From an uncultured Pelagibacteraceae bacterium (GTDB taxonomy: Bacteria > Pseudomonadota > Alphaproteobacteria > Pelagibacterales > Pelagibacteraceae), in NCBI GenBank assembly GCA_902624585.1, contig CACNXU010000008.1, positions 1 through 33,714 on the forward strand: a stretch of 33,714 nucleotides of DNA. The letters are read 5' to 3'. Shown here in pieces: positions 23,657-32,228 of this stretch. The notes beneath the pieces are model-generated. The model had not been told where the DNA came from, searched no databases, and was given only the letters and a program-made list of their open reading frames with translations. The position numbers were made by a program, and so were the translations under genes. Positions within the stretch are counted from its first letter, which is position 1, and each line of letters opens with the position of its first letter.

Positions 23657-23944
23657 ATGAAAGCATATTGGGTTGCGAACTATACTGAAATAAAAGATAC
23701 GGAAAGACTAAAAAAATACGCTGTAAAAGCTAAAGAGGCTGTTGAAAAATATTCTGGTAGAATATTAGCAAGAAGTGCAAATAATATTACTCTAGATGGT
23801 AGGGAGATGGTTAGAGTTGCACTTGCAGAATTTCCAGATATTGAAAGTGCTAAAAATTGCTATAATTCAGAAGAATATGTAGAAGCTAGAAAACATTTAG
23901 AAAACAATGTTATTAGGGAACATATAATATTTGAGGGAATGTAA
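23657..23944 (+). CDS. DUF1330 family protein (copy 1)
   Basis: This is a 95-residue protein with the dimeric alpha-beta-barrel pattern of DUF1330: an N-terminal strand MKAYWVANYTEIKD, a helix (TERLKKYAVKAKEAVEKY), the stretch GGRILARS-like YSGRILARSAN, then MVRVALAEFPDIESAKNCYN and the closing strand VIREHIIFEGM. AGGAGA lies seven bases upstream of ATG 23657. It is the first gene of a run that continues into the split xdhC genes and a second DUF1330 gene. No enzymatic residue can be assigned; the family's biochemical role is not established. Its position suggests an accessory role in purine oxidation. Confidence 0.85.
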   Translation: MKAYWVANYTEIKDTERLKKYAVKAKEAVEKYSGRILARSANNITLDGREMVRVALAEFPDIESAKNCYNSEEYVEARKHLENNVIREHIIFEGM

Positions 23945-23981
23945 AATAATTTTTTTTTTAGAAAATAATTTAAATCAATGT

Positions 23982-24299
23982 ATGTCAGAAATAATTTTAA
24001 AAAGCGCTAATTCCTGGATAGAAACCAAAAAAAAAGTAGTTTTAGCTACTGTCATAAAAACTTGGGGTTCATCTCCATGCCCTATTGGAAGTAAAATGAT
24101 TGTCAACGAAAAAGGTGAATTTCTAGGTTCAGTTTCAGGTGGGTGTGTTGAAGCCAATATTATTAATGAATGTTTAGAATTAATTAAAAATAAAAACTCA
24201 TTTAAAAAAATTCATTTCACTGTACAAGATGAAAGCGCATGGAGTGTTGGTCTTGCATGTGGCGGAGAGTTAACAGTATATATAGAGCAAATTAATTAA
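23982..24299 (+). CDS. xdhC: XdhC N-terminal half (XdhC/CoxI domain)
   Basis: This is the N-terminal domain of the XdhC molybdenum-cofactor insertion factor as a separate protein of 105 residues. It has the conserved blocks VVLATVIKTWGSSPCPIGSK and GSVSGGCVEANII, and ends with GLACGGELTVYIEQ, exactly where the intact protein would continue through a linker to its Rossmann domain. I chose ATG 23982, since the upstream TTG at 23931 lies inside the DUF1330 gene. Its TAA overlaps the ATG of the next gene (TAATG). It matures XdhAB together with the following half. Confidence 0.9.
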   Translation: MSEIILKSANSWIETKKKVVLATVIKTWGSSPCPIGSKMIVNEKGEFLGSVSGGCVEANIINECLELIKNKNSFKKIHFTVQDESAWSVGLACGGELTVYIEQIN

Positions 24300-24997
24300 T
24301 GAAAACTGAAATACTTAAAGAAATTATTAAAAGAAATTCATTAAAAGAAGATTTTGCGGTGCTTACAAACTTATCAACTGGTAATAGTGAAATATTCGAC
24401 TCAAAAAAGTTACCAGGTAAAGAATTTAAAAATTATGAGAATAAAATAAAAAATTTCTATAATTTAAAAAAAAATGGCATAATTGATGGAACACAAATAT
24501 TTATATTTAATTATATTAAACCGGTAGAAATAATAATTGTAGGTGCAGTTCATATAGCTCAATATTTAATTGATTTATTAAAAAATTTTAATTTTATAGT
24601 TACAATTATTGATCCAAGAAAATATTTTACAACTGAACAAAGGTTTCAAAATGTAAAAATTATTAATGAATGGCCAAATAATGCCTTAGAAAAAATTAAA
24701 ACGAATAAAAATTTTGCATTAATAACTTTAACACACGACCCAAAAATTGATGATCCAGCATTAAGTTATGCTTTAAAAAATAAATTTTTTTACATAGGAG
24801 CTTTAGGAAGTAAAAAAACCCACGAAAATAGATGCAAACGATTAAAAGAAGCAGGATTTGGCGAAAAAGAAATTAGATCAATACATGGTCCAATAGGTAT
24901 AAAATTTGGAGGTAAATCTACTCCTGAAATAGCCTTATCGATTGTCGCCCAATTAGTCTCTGAAACAAATAAAATATTATTGAACTCTAAAAATTAA
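24299..24997 (+). CDS. XdhC C-terminal half (Rossmann-like domain)
   Basis: This is the C-terminal domain of XdhC as a free-standing protein of 232 residues. The Rossmann motif EIIIVGAVHIAQYLIDLL lies at about residues 78-95, followed by TIIDPRKYFTTEQRF. The C-terminal block YIGALGSKKTHENRCKRLKEAG and the GGKSTPEIALSIVAQLV end are typical of the XdhC_C family. The first 70 residues correspond to the linker region. Reading frames are shifted by one base relative to the N-terminal half with a TAATG junction, so this is a clean two-gene arrangement, also known in other alphaproteobacteria, rather than an obvious sequencing error. Confidence 0.9.
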   Translation: MKTEILKEIIKRNSLKEDFAVLTNLSTGNSEIFDSKKLPGKEFKNYENKIKNFYNLKKNGIIDGTQIFIFNYIKPVEIIIVGAVHIAQYLIDLLKNFNFIVTIIDPRKYFTTEQRFQNVKIINEWPNNALEKIKTNKNFALITLTHDPKIDDPALSYALKNKFFYIGALGSKKTHENRCKRLKEAGFGEKEIRSIHGPIGIKFGGKSTPEIALSIVAQLVSETNKILLNSKN

Positions 24998-25014
24998 AAA
25001 TTAAAATTCATTTA

Positions 25015-25314
25015 ATGAAAAAAGGTTACTGGATAAGTTTATACTCAAAAGTTGAAAATAAAGAAAACTTAAAAAAATATTCAGAAGCTGTAATCCCTGT
25101 AATAAAAAATTTTGGTGGAGTACCTCTGATTAGAGGCGGTAATCATAAAGCTTATGAGGGTGATGAATTTATTAGAACAGTCGTATGGGAATTTCCAAGT
25201 TATAAAAAAGCAATTGAATGCCATGAATCTGCGGAGTACCAAGCTGGATGGAGTTTAGCTAAAGATACCACGATAAGACATATGCAAGTCATTGAGGGTT
25301 TTAATACTGAATAG
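25015..25314 (+). CDS. DUF1330 family protein (copy 2)
   Basis: This 99-residue paralogue of the protein at 23657 shares the order KKGYWISLY, NLKKYSEAV, then FGGVPLIRGG, FIRTVVWEFPSYKKAIECHESAEY and the closing RHMQVIEGF. Identity to copy 1 looks modest by eye, so this is an old duplication or separate acquisition. It keeps the GG and EFPS positions that copy 1 has partly lost (copy 1 has SGRI and EFPD). It follows the XdhC C-terminal gene by 17 bases and overlaps the convergent glycosylase stop by 14 bases. The function is unknown. Confidence 0.85.
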   Translation: MKKGYWISLYSKVENKENLKKYSEAVIPVIKNFGGVPLIRGGNHKAYEGDEFIRTVVWEFPSYKKAIECHESAEYQAGWSLAKDTTIRHMQVIEGFNTE

Positions 25315-25945
25315 GTTCAGGATCTATACTTCTCCATAAATACCAAGTCGCAACCGAGCAGTATGGAGAAAATCTATTCTTTAAAAGCGATATAAATTTT
25401 TCAGGTGGTAAATATTTTTTTTTATAATTTTTTGATATAGCTCTTAGTAGTCCAATATCTTGAATAGGCCAAATATTTGGTCGGTTATAGGTAAATAACA
25501 AAATCATTTCTGCTGACCACCTACCTATCTGTCTTAAATTTGAAAGATATAAGATAGCATCTTCATCGTTCATATTTTTTATAATCTTTGGATTAAAAGT
25601 TTTGTCTAAAATTTGCCTTGAAAGACTTTTAATACCTAGAGCCTTTAATCTACTCAACCCACAGCTTTTTAATTGGGCAATTGTTAATTTATTCACATTT
25701 TTTGCATTTATTTTGTTTTTACATTTTTTTTTGAATTTAATAAAAACTGCATTAGCAGCTGCAACACTTATCTGTTGACCAATAATACTTTTACATAAGG
25801 AATAGAAAACGTCTTTTCTAGATTTTAATATAATCTCTGAAGGAGATTTATATTTTTTTATTAATGCAGACATTACTTTATCTTTTTTTGAAATGTATTT
25901 TTTTGCATAATTCCAATAATTTGGCGATTTAGTCATGTCTGGCAA
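25301..25945 (-). CDS. AlkA-type DNA-3-methyladenine glycosylase (HhH-GPD)
   Basis: This excises alkylated bases from DNA. The 214 residues have the helix-hairpin-helix LRQIGRWSAEMILLF (137-151) and the catalytic aspartate D163 in the RPNIWPIQDIGLLRAI block, the AlkA/MAG pattern. IIGQQISVAAA (54-64) is the conserved helix of the fold. There is no [4Fe-4S] cysteine cluster, which excludes an EndoIII/MutY type. It lacks the extra N-terminal domain of E. coli AlkA. The start (ATG 25945, or 25936 three codons on) lies inside the end of the EamA gene, so the two are co-transcribed. Confidence 0.87.
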   Translation of the reverse strand: MPDMTKSPNYWNYAKKYISKKDKVMSALIKKYKSPSEIILKSRKDVFYSLCKSIIGQQISVAAANAVFIKFKKKCKNKINAKNVNKLTIAQLKSCGLSRLKALGIKSLSRQILDKTFNPKIIKNMNDEDAILYLSNLRQIGRWSAEMILLFTYNRPNIWPIQDIGLLRAISKNYKKKYLPPEKFISLLKNRFSPYCSVATWYLWRSIDPEPIQY

Positions 25946-26810
25946 CCGATAACTGTTTTTTCAAGGACATTTCTCTTCTAAAAATTATAAATGAAGATAA
26001 AATTACTAAGAAAGCTCCCATTAATGTTTTAATAGTGGGTATTTCATCCCAGACTAAATACCCAAATATAATGGCAAATACCAAAGCTAAATATTTTAAA
26101 GGACTTACTAAGCTGACTTCTGAATATTTATATGACTGTGATAACCACAAATTAGCAATACCTCCAAGAATACCTATAGATGATAATAAAATAAGATCAA
26201 TAAACGAGGGCATAATCCACTGTTGATATAATGAAAAAAAACTAAATATCAAAATTGAGAATGAGAAAAAAAAACTAATTAACCAAACTGGCTCAGTTGA
26301 AGATAATTTTCTTATAGCTATTGCGACGTATGAAAGTCCTAAACAAAAAATTATTGGATAAATATAATAAATATTTAATGAACTAAAACCTGGTTCACTT
26401 ATAATTATTATTCCAATAAATCCAACAAAAACTGCTAGCCACCTATAAAAACCAACTTTTTCTTTCAATAAGAATATAGAGAAAATTGTGGTAAAAATTG
26501 GCGAGGCAAACGAAATGCTTACCACTGTTGCTAGGGGTAAGTTTCTTAAAGCCACAAATATAGATACGATTGCAATAAGTCCTGCTAAACATCTCTTTAT
26601 ATGAAGAGCTGGTCTTTCAGTTTTATAAAAGTCAAAAAATCTTTCTCTAGGAATTAGAAACAAAATTGGAATAATTCCACAAAAACCCCTAAAAAATAAT
26701 ACTTGTCCAACAGGATAATCATCAGACCATTTAACAATGACGTCCATTAGCGAGAATGCACAAACAGATATAAACATATAGAAAAAGCCTAATTGATTTT
26801 TTGAAAACAT
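25929..26810 (-). CDS. EamA/DMT-family transporter
   Basis: This inner-membrane permease has ten predicted helices in two EamA repeats, 293 residues. Repeat 1 begins FYMFISVCAFSLMDVIVKW with the VLFFRGF motif; repeat 2 starts near YYIYPIIFCLGLSYVAIAIR. The end of each repeat has the usual small-residue helix (ISFASPIFTTIFSIFLLKE; SPLKYLALVFAIIFGYLVWDE). The substrate cannot be told; DMT proteins export or import amino acids, nucleosides and other metabolites. The ATG is 34 bases from the divergent msrA start. It overlaps the glycosylase gene. Confidence 0.88.
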   Translation of the reverse strand: MFSKNQLGFFYMFISVCAFSLMDVIVKWSDDYPVGQVLFFRGFCGIIPILFLIPRERFFDFYKTERPALHIKRCLAGLIAIVSIFVALRNLPLATVVSISFASPIFTTIFSIFLLKEKVGFYRWLAVFVGFIGIIIISEPGFSSLNIYYIYPIIFCLGLSYVAIAIRKLSSTEPVWLISFFFSFSILIFSFFSLYQQWIMPSFIDLILLSSIGILGGIANLWLSQSYKYSEVSLVSPLKYLALVFAIIFGYLVWDEIPTIKTLMGAFLVILSSFIIFRREMSLKKQLSVARHD

Positions 26811-26844
26811 ATGATTAAGTTTAAATTATATAAGGCATTTATCA

Positions 26845-27288
26845 ATGGAAATAGCAATTTTAGGATTAGGATGTTTTTGGGGACCTGAAATAAAGTTTAG
26901 TAAAGTTGATGGTATAATAAAAACAGAAGTGGGTTATTGCGGAGGTCATAGTGCTGAAACTAATTATAAAGAAGTTTGTACCGGCACAACAAATCATGCA
27001 GAAGTGGTTAAATTAGATTTTGATCCTAAGATTATATCTTATGAAAAAATCCTTGAATATTTTTTTGAAATTCATGACCCTACAACTTTGAATTCCCAAG
27101 GACCAGATTTTGGAACTCAGTATAGAAGCGAAATATTTTATTTAAATGATCAGCAGAAAAATATTGCTGAAAAAATGATAGAAAAAGAAAATGTAAAATT
27201 ATCAGGAAAAGTTGTAACAAAAACTTCTTTAGTTAAAAATTATTGTCCAGCTGAGGAATATCATCAACGATATTTGGAAAAAAGATAA
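26845..27288 (+). CDS. msrA: Peptide-methionine (S)-S-oxide reductase
   Basis: This repairs oxidised methionine in proteins. The active-site Cys10 is in GLGCFWGPE, followed by GIIKTEVGYCGG and the conserved HAEVVKLDFDP and DPTTLNSQGPDFGTQYRSEIF segments. A second cysteine in KNYCPAEEYHQRYL near the C-terminus could act as resolving residue. At 147 residues it is a short form, lacking the N-terminal extension of E. coli MsrA (212). It overlaps nothing but is followed after one base by a sulfurtransferase gene, so the two sulfur-handling genes share a transcript. Confidence 0.93.
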   Translation: MEIAILGLGCFWGPEIKFSKVDGIIKTEVGYCGGHSAETNYKEVCTGTTNHAEVVKLDFDPKIISYEKILEYFFEIHDPTTLNSQGPDFGTQYRSEIFYLNDQQKNIAEKMIEKENVKLSGKVVTKTSLVKNYCPAEEYHQRYLEKR

Positions 27289-27289
27289 A

Positions 27290-28102
27290 ATGTCCTTAGT
27301 CGACACTGACTGGTTAGAAAATAATATTGAAAAAGTAAAAATTATAGACTCATCTTGGCATATGCCTCAAACTAAAAGAAATGGTTTTGAGGAATATGAA
27401 GAGGAACATATTCCAAATGCCATTTTTTTTGATTTAGATAAAAATTCTAAATTAGATACTGATTTGCCTCATATGATTACTGATCCTAAATCTTGGGAAA
27501 AAATAATGGGTGAAATGGGAATAGAAAATAATGATCTAATTGTAATTTATGATAACTCTGATGTAATTAGTTCTTGTAGATGTTGGTATAATTTAATTTA
27601 TTATGGACATAATCCAAAACTGGTTCATGTATTAAACGGTGGACTAAGAAAATGGAAAAAAGAAAACAAAGCTACAGATAACCAAAAAGTGACCAATAAA
27701 ACTTCTAAATATTTATGCAAAGAAAATAATGAACTTGTTAAAAGTAAAAAACAAATTGATGAAAATATTGAAAAAAAAGATTTTAATGTGGTTGATGCAA
27801 GAAGCAGAGAAAGATTTGATGGAAAAGTTGCTGAACCTAGAAAAGGTTTAAGAAGTGGCTCAATTAAAAATTCTTTTTGCCTTCCTTTTTCTGAATTAAT
27901 TAATGAGGACCATACTTTTGTAAGTAAGAACAAAATTAAAGAAAAATTTGACTCCCTTAATTTTGACTCTCAAAAAAATATAGTATTTTCATGTGGTTCA
28001 GGAGTAACAGCAAGCGTATTGGCTCTGGCTTATTCTTTAATAAATGATAAATATATGCCGACAATATACGATGGCTCATGGTCAGAGTATGGAAAGATCT
28101 AA
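27290..28102 (+). CDS. sseA: 3-mercaptopyruvate sulfurtransferase (two-domain rhodanese)
   Basis: This transfers sulfur from 3-mercaptopyruvate (or thiosulfate) to thiol acceptors. The 270 residues form two rhodanese domains. The N-terminal domain opens LVDTDWLENN and includes HIPNAIFFDLDKNSK; the C-terminal domain carries the active cysteine C235 in FSCGSGVTASVLALA. The CGSGVTA loop is the mercaptopyruvate type rather than the CRKGVT of thiosulfate rhodaneses. The inactive N-terminal domain lacks a loop cysteine, as usual. It lies between msrA and the RND genes, three bases before the latter. Confidence 0.92.
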   Translation: MSLVDTDWLENNIEKVKIIDSSWHMPQTKRNGFEEYEEEHIPNAIFFDLDKNSKLDTDLPHMITDPKSWEKIMGEMGIENNDLIVIYDNSDVISSCRCWYNLIYYGHNPKLVHVLNGGLRKWKKENKATDNQKVTNKTSKYLCKENNELVKSKKQIDENIEKKDFNVVDARSRERFDGKVAEPRKGLRSGSIKNSFCLPFSELINEDHTFVSKNKIKEKFDSLNFDSQKNIVFSCGSGVTASVLALAYSLINDKYMPTIYDGSWSEYGKI

Positions 28103-28105
28103 TTA

Positions 28106-29101
28106 ATGAAAACATCTACAAAAGTCACAAGTATAGTAATTATATTTTTTCTTATCATTGCAACTGTAATTATTGGTAGAACAATGATTGGAAATCATTT
28201 CAAAAAAAAATTTAGCAAAAGACCTCCTCCAGGAATAATAGTAACTACTACACAAGAAAGAGTTTTTGAAAATATTATCAGTACTTATGGATCAGCAACT
28301 CCTATTCGGACTCAATCATTTAAAATTGAAAAATACGAAATACTAAAACCGATAAATTTTAATCAAAAAGTTAAAAAAGGAGACGTAATTGCTGACCTTA
28401 AAAATAGAAAAATAATTGCACAATTTGATGGAGTTATCGGAAAAAGAGAGTTTTCTGAAGACATAGAGGTTTCAAAATCTTCTATATTAATCAATCTTGA
28501 AGATACTAGCTTAATATATTGCGACGTAGATATTCCTGAAATTTTTGTTCCATTTATTAAGGTTGGTTTACCAGTTGATATAAAGTTCTCTGGATATAAG
28601 AATAAAATTTACAATGGTGAGGTTGACTCTTTTGCAAGTAGAATCAGTGAGGACACGAGAGCTTTAGCAACTAGGATTAAGATGGATAACGCCTCTGGAG
28701 AAATACTACCAGGATCGTTTCTAGAAATTTCAATTAAGTATGATGTAAGAAATGGTTTAAGTGCACCTGACACAAGTACAATAGTCGAAGGTGAGAATAT
28801 TTTCATTTACAAGGTTGATGAGAAAAATAAGGTAATAAAAACAAAAGTAACGATAGGTGATAGATATTTGGGTTTTGTAGAAATATTAGATGGATTAAGT
28901 AATGGAGATAAAATTGTTGCAGAAGGAACAAAGAAAGTTAGACCAAATTTAACAATAAGACCTATTGAAAAGGGTGCTAAAAAGAAAAAAGAAAATTCTA
29001 GCTGGGGTAAAAAAAATAAATCAAAAAAAGCTGAAGAAAAAAAAGGTAAATTTGATTGGCTAAAAAATATATTTAAAAAATCTGAAAAAGAGAAAAAGTA
29101 A
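28106..29101 (+). CDS. RND efflux adaptor (membrane fusion protein), hairpin-less
   Basis: This is the periplasmic adaptor for the RND pump encoded next. The 331 residues start with an inner-membrane anchor (about 8-27). The lipoyl halves GDVIADLKNRK (92-102) and IIAQFDGVIGKREF (103-116) are directly joined: the helical hairpin that normally separates them by 60 or more residues is missing. The beta-barrel domain follows (IYCDVDIPEIFVPFIKVG onward), then the membrane-proximal domain. The last ~42 residues (from about 290) are very rich in lysine, which is unusual for a periplasmic protein. It is coupled to the RND gene by a four-base gap; no TolC-type gene is nearby. Confidence 0.85.
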   Translation: MKTSTKVTSIVIIFFLIIATVIIGRTMIGNHFKKKFSKRPPPGIIVTTTQERVFENIISTYGSATPIRTQSFKIEKYEILKPINFNQKVKKGDVIADLKNRKIIAQFDGVIGKREFSEDIEVSKSSILINLEDTSLIYCDVDIPEIFVPFIKVGLPVDIKFSGYKNKIYNGEVDSFASRISEDTRALATRIKMDNASGEILPGSFLEISIKYDVRNGLSAPDTSTIVEGENIFIYKVDEKNKVIKTKVTIGDRYLGFVEILDGLSNGDKIVAEGTKKVRPNLTIRPIEKGAKKKKENSSWGKKNKSKKAEEKKGKFDWLKNIFKKSEKEKK

Positions 29102-29105
29102 TTAA

Positions 29106-32100
29106 ATGTTTATAACTGAAGTTAGTATTAAACGACCTGTTGTAGCTTGGGTCATGTCATTAATCTTAATAATCTTTGGTATATTTGTTTTTTCTGAGCT
29201 ACCAGTCCGAGAACTTCCAGATGGTATCCAACCACCAGTTGTTCAAGTTAAAACAGATTACAAATCTGCGTCGGCAGAGATAATTGATGAAGAAATAACT
29301 CAAAAACTTGAGGATGTAATAGGTGGTGCAGAGGGTATTAAAAATATCGATTCCAATTCTTTAAATGGAAGTAGTAGAATTGATATACAATTTAATACAG
29401 ATATAGATTTAGATGATGCTGCTAATGACATTAGAGAAAGAGTAGCGCGTGTTGTAGATAATCTACCAAATGAGGCAAACGCGCCACAGATCTTAAAACA
29501 AGCTGCAGGTTTTACAACTACTATGTGGGTAGGTCTTTCTTCTCCGACATGGAGCGATCTAGATCTTGGGGATTATGCTGAAAGATATCTGCTCGATGCA
29601 TTTTCAAGTGTTCCTAATGTTGGAAGAATTTTAGTTGGTGGATTAAGAGAACTTAGTGTCAGGGTTTGGATAGATCCAATTAAATTAGCTGCCAACAATC
29701 TTACAATTCAAGAGGTTGAAAAAGCTTTGAGAAATGAAAATATTAACCTTCCAGCAGGTACATTGGAGGCTAATAATAAAGATTTAACTCTGAATATTGA
29801 TAAATCTTACACTAACATAGATACAATTAAACAGCTTCCTCTCAGAAAAAATAAAGAAAAAGTGATAATCCTCTCTGATGTTGCAAATGTTGAATTTGGT
29901 CCTGTTTCGGAAAAAACTTTATTTACTGCACAAAGAAAAAATTCAGTAAACTTAAAAACTGTAGGAATTGGAATCTACGCTAAAAGTGGAGCCTCAACAG
30001 TAGAACTATCTAAACAGATAAAAATTAAAATAAAAGAACTTAATAAATCTTTACCAGATGGATTAAAATTAGAAATAGCATTTAACAGAGCGACTTATAT
30101 TGGTGCTGCAATTGAAGAGGTATATAAAAGTTTAGTTATTGCATTTATTTTAGTTGTTTTAATTATATATCTTTTCCTCGGTAATCTTAAAGCAGTGATA
30201 GTACCTGCGGTAGCTTTGCCTGTTAGTATTATAGGATCATTTCTTGGGTTATATATATTTGATCTGTCAATTAATATCTTTGTACTCTTAAGTTTTATTC
30301 TAGCAATTGGAATAATCACAGATGACTCTGTAATTATGACTGATGCTATTTACACAAGGATTGAAAAAGGCGAAACACCGTTAGTTGCAGCTTATAAAGG
30401 TTCAAAACAAATTACTTTTGCTATTGTTGCAACAACATTAATTTTGATTGCTGTTTTCTTACCTTTAATTTTTATAAAAGGGATTTCGGGAACATTATTT
30501 AAAGAAACAGCTATTGCACTTTCTTTTTCTATAGTCGTCTCATCTTTTGTTGCTTTAACTTTGTCTCCAATGCTTGGTAGTAAGTTTTTAAATAAGAAAG
30601 AAAAAATTAATTTCTTTGTTAAAAAATTTAATAATGGATTTAAATCTTTTACTAAATTTTATATAGATTCACTTGGCTATTGGATAAATAAACAAAAGAC
30701 TATTTCAATATTTATTATCTTAATTATAGCTGCATCTGGTTATCTTTTTAGTTTTTCAAAAAAAGAGTTATTGCCGATGGAAGATAGGGGTGCTTATTTA
30801 ATAATAGGGTCAACAGATGAAGGTAGTTCATTTGAGTATACTCAAGAAAAAGCACAAATAATTGAAGGTAGAATTTTAAATTTGTTACAAGCTGAGAACA
30901 GTCCTTACGAAAGACTCATAATGAGGGTCCCAGGTTTTGGAAAATCAGCAACAACTTACAATACATTCATTATAATTGCTTTATTAGATGAATGGAAAAA
31001 TAGAGAAAAAGATAGTCAAACAATTCTTAGAGAGGCAATCGGACAAGTGGTTTCTGTTCCTGAGACTTTTGCATTTCCAATTTCACCTCAATCAATAAGA
31101 GTATCTAGCTATAATAAGCCAGTTCAGATGGTTATATATGGATCTAATTATGAGGAATTAGAGGAAATTCAAAACAATGTTTTGAGAGAATTGAGAAAAA
31201 ACAGAAGTATGTTCCGAATTGAAAGTGATTATACAAAAAACAAACCTGAAGTTAAATTAATTACGAACAAAAATAGAGCAAATGATCTGGGTGTTTCAAC
31301 AGAAAATATAGGTAAAACTTTAGAAACTCTTTATGGTGGTAAAAGAGTAACAACTTTTAGTAAAGAAGGAAGAGAATACCCAATTATTTTACAACAATAT
31401 TTAGTAGACAGAAGAGATAAAGATGGTTTATCAAAAATTTTTGTTAGATCTGAAACAACAGATAAACTTGTATCTGTAGCAAGTTTAGTTGAATTTAAAG
31501 AAAAAGGTACCGCTGAAGCTCTTCCAAGATATAACCGTCAAAGAGCTGTTACAATTTCTGCTGCGCTTGCAGAAGATTATACTTTAACTGAAGCGATTAA
31601 ATACTTAGAAGATATAATGATAAAAGTTGCACCTCAAAATCAAATTACCTGGAAAGGAAAATCAGAGGAATTAAAGGAAACAACAAACGAAATATACTTA
31701 ATTTTTGCACTAGCTTTATTAACTGCTTATTTGGTTATGGCAGCAACATTTAATTCATTTATTCATCCATTTATAATCATTTTAACCGTCCCTTTAGCAG
31801 TATTTGGAGGTCTAGTTTTCATTTTGTTTTTAAACAGTTCAGTAAATATATTCTCTCAAATTGCATTGATTATACTTATTGGTATCTCTACAAAGAACAG
31901 TATTTTAATTGTAGACTATACTAACCAAATAAGAACTACTGGCGTTAAAATTCAGGATGCAATTATTAAAGCATGTCAGCTTAGAATTCGGCCAATTATA
32001 ATGACATCTTTAAGTACAATGATAGCAATGCTTCCATTGGTTATAGGAAATATTGGCCCTGGAGCAGGTGAAGGTTCTAGATTAGCTGTGGGTTCTACAA

Positions 32101-32228
32101 TTTTAGGAGGAATGATTATTTCAACCTTCTTTACTTTATATGTAACTCCAACAATGTATTTAGCTCTTGCAAAAAATACTAAGCGTATTGATGCAGTTGA
32201 TATAGAATTAAAAAAACAATTAAATTAA
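29106..32228 (+). CDS. RND-family efflux transporter (AcrB/MexB type)
   Basis: This proton-driven trimeric pump exports drugs or lipophilic compounds. The 1040 residues match AcrB size. It starts ITEVSIKRPVVAWVMSLILI, the N-terminal helix of the HAE1 branch, and LPDGIQPPVVQV opens the first porter domain. Proton-relay residues are intact: D406-D407 in TM4 (IITDDSVIMTDAIY) and K930 in TM10 (GISTKNSILIVDY). The second half has the mirrored porter and a closing helix bundle ending LYVTPTMYLAL. HAE1 drug export is a family-level assignment; divergence from AcrB is substantial. Its TAA shares a TTAA palindrome with the convergent gene's stop. Confidence 0.93.
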   Translation: MFITEVSIKRPVVAWVMSLILIIFGIFVFSELPVRELPDGIQPPVVQVKTDYKSASAEIIDEEITQKLEDVIGGAEGIKNIDSNSLNGSSRIDIQFNTDIDLDDAANDIRERVARVVDNLPNEANAPQILKQAAGFTTTMWVGLSSPTWSDLDLGDYAERYLLDAFSSVPNVGRILVGGLRELSVRVWIDPIKLAANNLTIQEVEKALRNENINLPAGTLEANNKDLTLNIDKSYTNIDTIKQLPLRKNKEKVIILSDVANVEFGPVSEKTLFTAQRKNSVNLKTVGIGIYAKSGASTVELSKQIKIKIKELNKSLPDGLKLEIAFNRATYIGAAIEEVYKSLVIAFILVVLIIYLFLGNLKAVIVPAVALPVSIIGSFLGLYIFDLSINIFVLLSFILAIGIITDDSVIMTDAIYTRIEKGETPLVAAYKGSKQITFAIVATTLILIAVFLPLIFIKGISGTLFKETAIALSFSIVVSSFVALTLSPMLGSKFLNKKEKINFFVKKFNNGFKSFTKFYIDSLGYWINKQKTISIFIILIIAASGYLFSFSKKELLPMEDRGAYLIIGSTDEGSSFEYTQEKAQIIEGRILNLLQAENSPYERLIMRVPGFGKSATTYNTFIIIALLDEWKNREKDSQTILREAIGQVVSVPETFAFPISPQSIRVSSYNKPVQMVIYGSNYEELEEIQNNVLRELRKNRSMFRIESDYTKNKPEVKLITNKNRANDLGVSTENIGKTLETLYGGKRVTTFSKEGREYPIILQQYLVDRRDKDGLSKIFVRSETTDKLVSVASLVEFKEKGTAEALPRYNRQRAVTISAALAEDYTLTEAIKYLEDIMIKVAPQNQITWKGKSEELKETTNEIYLIFALALLTAYLVMAATFNSFIHPFIIILTVPLAVFGGLVFILFLNSSVNIFSQIALIILIGISTKNSILIVDYTNQIRTTGVKIQDAIIKACQLRIRPIIMTSLSTMIAMLPLVIGNIGPGAGEGSRLAVGSTILGGMIISTFFTLYVTPTMYLALAKNTKRIDAVDIELKKQLN

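Noticed and set aside
23931..23981. TTG start giving the XdhC N-terminal half 17 extra residues
   Set aside because: The extension overlaps the end of the DUF1330 gene and shows no family similarity; ATG 23982 fits the domain edge.
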